A DNA stretch of 64,000 nucleotides from Plasmodium brasilianum (lineage: Eukaryota > Apicomplexa > Aconoidasida > Haemosporida > Plasmodiidae): contig NC_090119.1 in NCBI RefSeq assembly GCF_023973825.1, positions 62,001 to 126,000 on the forward strand, in the 5' to 3' direction. The notes under the pieces are model-generated. The model saw only the letters and a list, made by a program, of their open reading frames with translations. It made no database searches and was not told the origin of the DNA. Positions within the stretch are counted from its first letter, which is position 1; every line of letters starts with the position of its first letter. Of the stretch, positions 57,451 through 64,000 are shown piece after piece. Both the position numbers and the translations under genes were made by a program.

Positions 57451-57883
57451 CATAAAGCACCATACATATGTACATTTATAGTTTATATACAAATGCATAT
57501 GTACGTTTTTGTACAATTTTGTACGATTTTGTACGATTTTGTACGATTTTGTAACGATTTTGTACGATTTTGTACGATTTTGTACGTTTCTTTTTTTTTT
57601 TACTTAATTTTTTCAGTAAATTTTGAAAAAACGTAATGACTGTCAAGATGAAATTTTCTCTTTAAATTTTATAAAGGAGCAAAAAGAAAAAATTAACGAA
57701 TAAGCAAACGAGTGAAGAAGCGAATCGAGAAGAAGAGTTCGCAACCCACTGATAGTGGAGTACGAACAAGGTAGCCTCGAACGCCGGACGGTACCGCGTG
57801 TAGCGTGAAAGGTTAGAGGATACAGTTCAAAGTGTAGAGGAAGCGGTGGAAAGGAATTTTGCTCTTTTAAGTTGTTCGTCAAG
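57451..57883. promoter_or_regulatory. leader region of the RNA polymerase I gene
   Basis: Contains the GTACGATTTT repeat and then an unusual G+C-rich stretch, 57700-57840 (about 50% G+C against about 20% around it), directly before the start codon. An in-frame stop at 57806-57808 and the absence of an in-frame ATG before 57884 argue it is untranslated leader. Its G+C content would allow stable RNA structure. Confidence 0.4.
57500..57588. repeat. GTACGATTTT 10-base repeat
   Basis: About nine tandem copies of GTACGATTTT, with one copy carrying an extra base, about 300 bases upstream of the RNA polymerase I start. Ten-base phasing of T tracts may bend the DNA. Confidence 0.85.
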
Positions 57884-60800
57884 ATGATTCAAGATATAAA
57901 CAAAGTCATCTGCTCCGAAATAAAGAGTGTGGAGCTAGATATACTAAGCAGCCAGGAGCTGAAAAATATTTCGTTTGGTAAGTTTGAGAATCAATTGTAT
58001 GATTATGAAAAAGGGGGAAAAGGAGGAGTGGTAAATACATTACGATATGATCCGAGATATGGTACAGTGGACAGTAAACAAATTTGTTCCGTTTGTTATG
58101 AAAAACATGATAACTGTTTTGGTCATATAGGTCATATAGATTTTGCATTACCTGTATTTAATCCATTATTTTATAAAGATTTACATGAACTATTAGGTTT
58201 AGTTTGTTTTAATTGTTATAGTTTTTGTTATTCCGAGGATATAATATTTTTACTAAAACACATTTTTCAGTTAAAGACATTAAATGAAATTGAAAGTACG
58301 AATAAATTTGTGTGCAAAAAAAATAGCAATTTTACATATATAATAGATGAAATAGATAGACTATACAAAAAAATATGCAAAGATTCAAGTATATCTATGG
58401 AGGATATTGCTGAAACGATATGTCAGGATTATGTAAAAAGTAAAGAAAAGAAAGGAAATCATGGCGATGAAGGCGGTAGTGCTGTTGCTGATGATGATAA
58501 TAATGATGATGATGGTGATGATGATTATGATAATAAGAAAGAACAAATAGTGAGTAAATTATTCAACGGAATAGACGAAACGAAGGAGGAAGAGGGAAGG
58601 GGGCAAATGGGCAAATACCATGTGAAGAAAGAAGAAGAAGAAGAAGAAGGAGTAGCAGAGGAGGAGGTAGACATTAACATGTTAAAGGAAAAAATTCGAA
58701 AATATAAATTTGATCCGAATAAATTAGCTTTCCAGGCTAATTATAATTATGAGGAGTATCTTATTTTGAATAAAATGATCAAAATCTGTATGAAGAAAAG
58801 ATCAAGATGCGCAAATTGTAAATTTCATAAAAGCATAACAGTAAAAATGTCGACTAATAAAGACACTATAGATTTTGTAGGAATTCATTCTAATAGTACC
58901 TTTTTTAGAAAATACATGTTTAAGAAGGAAAAAATTGAAGAGGACAATTTGGACTTAAATGAACATGCGGGGGGAGATGCAGAGGAGGAAGGATTGGAAG
59001 GGATGGAAGGAGTGGAAGGATTGGAAGGAGTGGAAGGATTGGAAGGAGTGGAAGGATTGGAAGGATTGGAAGGATTGGAAGGAGTGGAAGGATTGGAAGG
59101 AGTGGAAGGAGTGGAAGGAGTTAACGAAGCGAAGGAAACTTTTGAAAAGAAGAATAAACAAATTTTCAATAACAGTTATGGGGGAAAATCATCTAGAGAT
59201 AACAAAAAAAGTGTTGCAAACAAAACAGGTATAAACGAATTTACACAATTGACTGATGCGTATAATAAGCTTAAGGCAAAGGAAAAGTGCACTGTTCGCC
59301 TATTCAGTTTTCAAATTGTAGATATATTGAAAAAAATATTTGTAAAAAGAAATAAAGAAGCTTTAGATTTATTATACCCATTTACAAAAAAGAATGGGTA
59401 TAAAGTTTTTTTTTTATATAATATGGGAATTAGTGCAAATAGGTTCCGACTGATATATAGAGGAGTACATAAAAGAATGAAGATGATAAGGAATTTGTAT
59501 AGATTTAATAGTTATGTAATATTATGTATAAATGCTAAAAAAGAAATAAATTTTGATAATATATTAGAAAATAATAAAAAGGAATTAGGTTTATATAAAA
59601 GTATATTTAATTTTTTTTCCTTAAAATTTAGATATAAATTAAATTCAGAATTGATGGATAATGATACAGATATTACCAAGTCTGATTTCTTAAAACATTA
59701 TTCATTATTTTATAGAAATAAAAGTTCATATATAAATGTGCTTTTTACAAATTTACAAATAGCAGTAAATACATTTTATGATAGTACAATAGCACAAAAA
59801 ACTCGTAATAAAAATATTTCAAATATAGGTTTAAGAGAAATATTAGATAAAAAAGAAGGTATTCTAAGAAAAAGTATTATGGGTAAAAGAGTAAATAATT
59901 GTGCTCGAACTGTTATTTCACCAGATACATTTATAGAAACCAATTACATTGGAGTTCCACTTGAATTTGCAAAAGCATTAACAATTGATGAACCTGTTAC
60001 TGAACGAAATTTTGAATATTTAAGTAAATTAATAGAAAATGGCCCCGATATATATCCAGGTGCATTAAGTTATAAAGATACCAAGGGAAGAGTATTCAAA
60101 TTACCTCATAATTATGAACAAAGATTATATATCCTAGATCTTATCAAAAAGTTTTACCAAAAAAATAACTATGGATTCATAACTGTACATAGGCATGCAC
60201 GTGATGGAGATATAGTCATTATGAATAGACAACCGACATTACATAAATATTCTATCATGGCTCATTTTATTAAAGTTTTTGAAAAAGAAAAAGTGTTCAG
60301 ATTAAATTATGTTAATTGTAGTTCATATAATGCTGATTTTGATGGAGATGAAATGAATTTACATTTATTACAAACCCCATTAGCTAGAGCAGAAGCTACT
60401 CATTTGATGAACTCAGACTTTTTATTTACTAATTTTAAAGATGGCTCACCATTGAGAGGGTTGACACAGGATTTTATTCTAGGTGGATTACATTTAACTT
60501 CATTGGAAACGTTCTTGAACTATGATGAATATTGTAACTTGCTGCAATGCTCGCTTAACTGTCTGCTTTCACAGAAGAACGCCTTTTTCTTTAAGCAGAA
60601 AAGAGGGGTAGCAAACTCCTTGGTAAATGGCTCGCGAAGTGGCAGTATGATTAACATCCACAGTGCGCATAATGACAAAGACGATATTGGAACCAAGCCA
60701 CAAAATGGTCAAGATACACCTAAAAGATTCAGTGGAAACATTCTTAAACTGAACAATTACAGCTACCTAGACCCCTATGCAACTGTCTTAAATAGAACAA

Positions 60801-63800
60801 CGTTCAGCATAGTTACAGAAGGACCGGCGATACTATTTCCAAAGAGATTATGGACGGGTAAGCAATTAATAACTAGTATATTGAAGACAATAATTGATAG
60901 AGTTGCTATAGAAACATATAACAGATATGGAGAGAACGAATTTATGAAAAATTATAAGGGAATAAATTATATAGCTAGTGCAAAAACTGCTGCTGATTTA
61001 TGGTCCTTTGACCCAAATAATGAATGTGAAGTTATTATTAGAAATTCGGAACTACTGCAAGGGGTATTGGACAAACTACATTTTGGTGCTAGCTCGAATA
61101 GTTTTGTACATTTATGTTATGAACTATTTGGACCTAAAACTGCTGCTGTGATGCTTGATTGCTTTGGTCGTTTATTTATAAGCTTCTTACAAATGCGTGG
61201 TACAAGTTTAAGTCTGTATGATTTTATTTTAAAAAAAGAAGCTAAACAAGAAAAAACAAAAATTAAAAGAAGAATATCTTTTACAGGATTTTATTTACAA
61301 AATTTATTTGTTAATTCGATTGCAAAGTCCTTAAATGTGGATATTAATGATATGAATTTTTACAGTAAAAAAAATATATGCACAGGTCAGGAAAATAAAG
61401 ATTTAGTTGTCAGTAATTTGTATGACTTGTACAGGAAAAAGGAGGAAATTATAAAAAATTGTGAACAAGTAAGGTCAAACAGGTTGGGACAAAATAGTTG
61501 TACAAATGAGAATGAGGAAAAAAGAAGAACACCATTAGAAGGGGGGAGAAATTTTAAAAGGAAAAAAATGATTCAAGATTGTAATGGTATATTTTTGTAT
61601 GATAAGAATTCAGAAAATGCTGAGGTGAAGTACAGTTACACAGATACAGCAAATGACGATAGTGTTATACTAAAAACTGAACAGAGCATGGCCATAAATG
61701 AGGAACCTTATTTTATTGCTCTATTTAATAAAGAAATAGAGAGAATCTTTTTGCAAAGCGAGGATTATGATGTTGATGGTGAAAAGAGTTATATCAGTAG
61801 GGATAATGAAAAAGGATACAATAAAAATAGCACGTCGAAGACGGGAAAAACTGCTCAGTCCCTTATTGAGTGTGCACTTAAAAAGATTAATTCAGACATT
61901 TTAGAAAAGTACGTGAATAGTAGAAGCAGAAATGGAAGCAGTTTCAACGATTTGGATGCAGTTCCTTTGGAAGAGACGGACGAAGAGAAACACGCGTTTC
62001 TCCTGAATGTAGTAACTCATAGGTTATACAACGCGTTGAAGGAGCCATCATTTTTTAGGAGTTCCAATTTTAGAGGAGACAAAATAATGAGAGTAATTGA
62101 GAAGGTTCTTCACTTTTTAAAGGAAGCAGAATGCAATAAAAAACTAAAAGTGTACATACTATTTGAGCTTTTTCAAAATAAAAATATTCTAAAGTATTTC
62201 CCTTCACTTGTTAATTATGTATATAATTTTGAATACCATTTGAGTGATAAAGAGATATGGAAGACTGTTCTGAAAAATGTATTATCAAAGGAAGCGGGGG
62301 AACTGGATGAAGAAGAGGAGGGGAAGGGTTGCTATAATTCTCCTATTAAGGGAAGAAATGCATGCGATGAATTATACAAAGAACATCTTAAAAAAGAAAC
62401 AAAAGAACATAAAATTAGAAGGATATGTAAAGAGTTTTATGAACATGTGCAGGAAAAAGGGAATCCTATGGATAATAATAACAATAGGTATTATGTAAAT
62501 ACAAATTTTAGCTACAATAGTAATGGGGAAATGATAAGTGATTGTAATTATGTCGGTGCAGATGCAGAGGGAATGTTAGATCATATGTATGATGAACATT
62601 TTTTAAAGAATTGTTTCATATCTAGTATGCCGTCCTTTATACTGAATGATGATATATGTAATTTGTCCTTTAATGGGAAAAATCATTATTATGAATATTA
62701 TGTAAATAAGAAAGAAGTGGAAGAGGATTCTTATTTTAGATTTGATAATATGAGGGATATATATTACAAAACTGAGTATCTCATAAATACATATTTTCCT
62801 TTACAAAGGGATGAGTTTGATGGTTTAATTGACTCCTTATCTCAACCATATTTATGTCGTGTATCATCAAATACTAATAGTTTAATAAATATGAATAATT
62901 TGATAAATAAATTTTTGAATAACGGGTTTAGTAATATGATTTTTACTGGAGCAAAAGGAAGTAAAGTTAATTATTCGATGATATGTGGTATGTTAGATCA
63001 ACAATATTTAGAAGGTAAAAGAGTACCTAGAATGAAATCAGGAAAAACACTTCCAAGTTTTCATAAATATGATTATGGAGCAAGAGCATGTGGATTAATT
63101 ACAGATTGTTTTTTAGAAGGATTAAGACCACAAGAATATTTTTTTCATTGTATGTCAGGAAGAGAAGGATTAATAGACACAGCAGTGAAGACAGCCAAGT
63201 CAGGTTATATACAAAGGTGTTTAATAAAATGTATGGAATCAGTGATATTACATTATGATGGAACTGTTCGAAATGAAGATAATGCGATCGTTCAGTTTTT
63301 ATATGGAGAAGATGGAATAGATCCGTCAAAAACTGCGTACTTAGATGTAACAAAAGATTTAATATACAATCATCAGTTATCATTTAGTAAATATATAAGT
63401 CATGGAATAAGTAAAAAAATTGTGCATAATGAGGAGTTATTTAAAATGTGTAATGGGGATAGTAATGATAATGGTAGTGGCAATGGTAGTGATAATGGTA
63501 GTGGCAATGGTAGTGGCAATGGTAGTGGCAATGGTAGTGATAATGGTAGTGATAATGATTATAATATTAGTCATAATAGCGATAGAACAAATGGCAGAAG
63601 AAAGAGACAACATGAAGAACCGCTGATAAGCACATATAATCCGTATACTTACATAGGTGCAATATCGGATAAATTTGAAGAAAAGATTAATAAATTTTTA
63701 ATGAATGATATAAGTTTATTAAACAACTATGATGACTTACCAGAAAATTTTGACTTGCTTGCTTCTACTCTTATGAAATCAAAATATTATAATTCGTTAT

Positions 63801-64000
63801 GTAGCCCAGGTGAATCTATAGGGATTTTAGTTGGACAGTCTTTTGGTGAACCGGCTACTCAAATGACTCTAAATACATTTCACTTAGCTGGTACAGAAAA
63901 TGTAACAATGGGAATACCTAGATTGAAAGAAATTTTTCTAACTTCCAAAATCACATCAAAACCTATGATATATGTTCCTATTAAAATCGAATTAAATATA
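57884..64000 (+). CDS. DNA-directed RNA polymerase I largest subunit (RPA1), 3' end beyond window
   Basis: Catalytic largest subunit of Pol I, transcribing rDNA in the nucleolus. At least 2,039 codons are open in one frame from the ATG at 57884 to the window edge. The clamp zinc region has CSVCYEKHDNCFGHIGH (about residues 67-83). The catalytic Mg-binding loop NADFDGDEMNLH starts at residue 816. Pore and funnel segments follow: VGQSFGEPATQMTLNTFH, the trigger-loop region, near residue 1985, and EYFFHCMSGREGLIDTAVKT near 1750. Long Plasmodium insertions interrupt it: Asp/Glu-rich (about 190-265), a Glu-Gly repeat (about 365-415), several Lys/Asn-rich blocks and a Gly/Asn/Ser tract (about 1855-1890). 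The next Pol I-specific C-terminal part is outside the window. No intron is needed. Confidence 0.95.
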   Translation, partial: MIQDINKVICSEIKSVELDILSSQELKNISFGKFENQLYDYEKGGKGGVVNTLRYDPRYGTVDSKQICSVCYEKHDNCFGHIGHIDFALPVFNPLFYKDLHELLGLVCFNCYSFCYSEDIIFLLKHIFQLKTLNEIESTNKFVCKKNSNFTYIIDEIDRLYKKICKDSSISMEDIAETICQDYVKSKEKKGNHGDEGGSAVADDDNNDDDGDDDYDNKKEQIVSKLFNGIDETKEEEGRGQMGKYHVKKEEEEEEGVAEEEVDINMLKEKIRKYKFDPNKLAFQANYNYEEYLILNKMIKICMKKRSRCANCKFHKSITVKMSTNKDTIDFVGIHSNSTFFRKYMFKKEKIEEDNLDLNEHAGGDAEEEGLEGMEGVEGLEGVEGLEGVEGLEGLEGLEGVEGLEGVEGVEGVNEAKETFEKKNKQIFNNSYGGKSSRDNKKSVANKTGINEFTQLTDAYNKLKAKEKCTVRLFSFQIVDILKKIFVKRNKEALDLLYPFTKKNGYKVFFLYNMGISANRFRLIYRGVHKRMKMIRNLYRFNSYVILCINAKKEINFDNILENNKKELGLYKSIFNFFSLKFRYKLNSELMDNDTDITKSDFLKHYSLFYRNKSSYINVLFTNLQIAVNTFYDSTIAQKTRNKNISNIGLREILDKKEGILRKSIMGKRVNNCARTVISPDTFIETNYIGVPLEFAKALTIDEPVTERNFEYLSKLIENGPDIYPGALSYKDTKGRVFKLPHNYEQRLYILDLIKKFYQKNNYGFITVHRHARDGDIVIMNRQPTLHKYSIMAHFIKVFEKEKVFRLNYVNCSSYNADFDGDEMNLHLLQTPLARAEATHLMNSDFLFTNFKDGSPLRGLTQDFILGGLHLTSLETFLNYDEYCNLLQCSLNCLLSQKNAFFFKQKRGVANSLVNGSRSGSMINIHSAHNDKDDIGTKPQNGQDTPKRFSGNILKLNNYSYLDPYATVLNRTTFSIVTEGPAILFPKRLWTGKQLITSILKTIIDRVAIETYNRYGENEFMKNYKGINYIASAKTAADLWSFDPNNECEVIIRNSELLQGVLDKLHFGASSNSFVHLCYELFGPKTAAVMLDCFGRLFISFLQMRGTSLSLYDFILKKEAKQEKTKIKRRISFTGFYLQNLFVNSIAKSLNVDINDMNFYSKKNICTGQENKDLVVSNLYDLYRKKEEIIKNCEQVRSNRLGQNSCTNENEEKRRTPLEGGRNFKRKKMIQDCNGIFLYDKNSENAEVKYSYTDTANDDSVILKTEQSMAINEEPYFIALFNKEIERIFLQSEDYDVDGEKSYISRDNEKGYNKNSTSKTGKTAQSLIECALKKINSDILEKYVNSRSRNGSSFNDLDAVPLEETDEEKHAFLLNVVTHRLYNALKEPSFFRSSNFRGDKIMRVIEKVLHFLKEAECNKKLKVYILFELFQNKNILKYFPSLVNYVYNFEYHLSDKEIWKTVLKNVLSKEAGELDEEEEGKGCYNSPIKGRNACDELYKEHLKKETKEHKIRRICKEFYEHVQEKGNPMDNNNNRYYVNTNFSYNSNGEMISDCNYVGADAEGMLDHMYDEHFLKNCFISSMPSFILNDDICNLSFNGKNHYYEYYVNKKEVEEDSYFRFDNMRDIYYKTEYLINTYFPLQRDEFDGLIDSLSQPYLCRVSSNTNSLINMNNLINKFLNNGFSNMIFTGAKGSKVNYSMICGMLDQQYLEGKRVPRMKSGKTLPSFHKYDYGARACGLITDCFLEGLRPQEYFFHCMSGREGLIDTAVKTAKSGYIQRCLIKCMESVILHYDGTVRNEDNAIVQFLYGEDGIDPSKTAYLDVTKDLIYNHQLSFSKYISHGISKKIVHNEELFKMCNGDSNDNGSGNGSDNGSGNGSGNGSGNGSDNGSDNDYNISHNSDRTNGRRKRQHEEPLISTYNPYTYIGAISDKFEEKINKFLMNDISLLNNYDDLPENFDLLASTLMKSKYYNSLCSPGESIGILVGQSFGEPATQMTLNTFHLAGTENVTMGIPRLKEIFLTSKITSKPMIYVPIKIELNI
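58976..59125 (+). repeat. 15-base coding repeat (EGLEG/EGVEG) in RNA polymerase I
   Basis: About ten units of GGAAGGATTGGAAGGAGTGGAA-type DNA, with a 15-base inner period, encode Glu-Gly-Leu/Val repeats. Highly G-rich on one strand (GGA every six bases), unlike the rest of the window. Confidence 0.85.
63450..63570 (+). repeat. AATGGTAGTGGC 12-base coding repeat in RNA polymerase I
   Basis: About nine units of AATGGTAGTGGC/AATGGTAGTGAT encode NGSG/NGSD repeats within a surface insertion close to the trigger-loop domain. Confidence 0.85.

Noticed and set aside
1..64000. CRISPR arrays, insertion sequences, prophage or transposons
   Set aside because: All tandem arrays have no spacers, there are no transposase or reverse-transcriptase frames, and the genome is apicomplexan nuclear DNA.

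Overview
The window is nuclear DNA of a malaria parasite (Plasmodium). It is extremely AT-rich, has gene-free stretches of 1-6.6 kb filled with poly(A)/poly(T) and TA microsatellites, has Asn/Lys/Glu-rich low-complexity insertions inside otherwise conserved enzymes, and has short phase-consistent introns. From memory, the gene order (topoisomerase I, WD-cyclophilin, KH protein, PI4K, AsnRS, RNA polymerase I) matches one block of P. falciparum chromosome 5. Base composition, and repeats that are Asn/Ser-rich rather than only poly-Asn, suggest another species (malariae- or ovale-like); I cannot fix the species.

Layout. 2427-5093 (+) DNA topoisomerase I. 5586-6941 (-) PDCD2-type ribosome-biogenesis protein. 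9165-10220 (+) three-exon protein joining an RII-alpha-like docking domain to a SAM-like domain. 11368-13695 (-) WD40-cyclophilin. A 6.6-kb gene-poor gap follows, with a possible small gene near 13.7-14.6 kb. 20328-28952 (+) giant Asn-rich KH-domain protein. 30641-30893 (+) possible small-TIM-like gene. 31484-34844 (-) six-exon protein with an N-terminal Dpy-30 motif and a possible GAF region, resembling radial spoke protein 2. 35830-36855 (-) Nse4-like subunit of SMC5/6. 38140-44353 (-) phosphatidylinositol 4-kinase in four exons. 47415-49787 (+) seven-exon protein of unknown function. 50088-52609 (-) two-exon apicoplast asparaginyl-tRNA synthetase whose targeting leader lies in a separate exon. 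53500-54693 (-) EME1-like XPF-family protein. 55858-57450 (+) probable small multi-exon gene, not recognised. 57884 to the window end (+) RNA polymerase I largest subunit, truncated by the window edge.

The genes do not form an operon; each appears to have its own promoter. Three themes recur. Nuclear DNA and RNA maintenance: topoisomerase I, Nse4, EME1, RNA polymerase I, WD-cyclophilin, PDCD2. Organelle and membrane function: apicoplast AsnRS, PI4K, possible TIM. Two proteins carrying AKAP-docking-type dimerisation domains (RIIa and Dpy-30), as found in flagellar radial spokes, which would fit the male gamete axoneme.

Several genes can be read correctly only by joining exons. I checked exon phases by hand for the R2D2-SAM protein, the Dpy-30 protein, PI4K, the seven-exon gene and AsnRS; all joins keep one reading frame with GT..AG borders.
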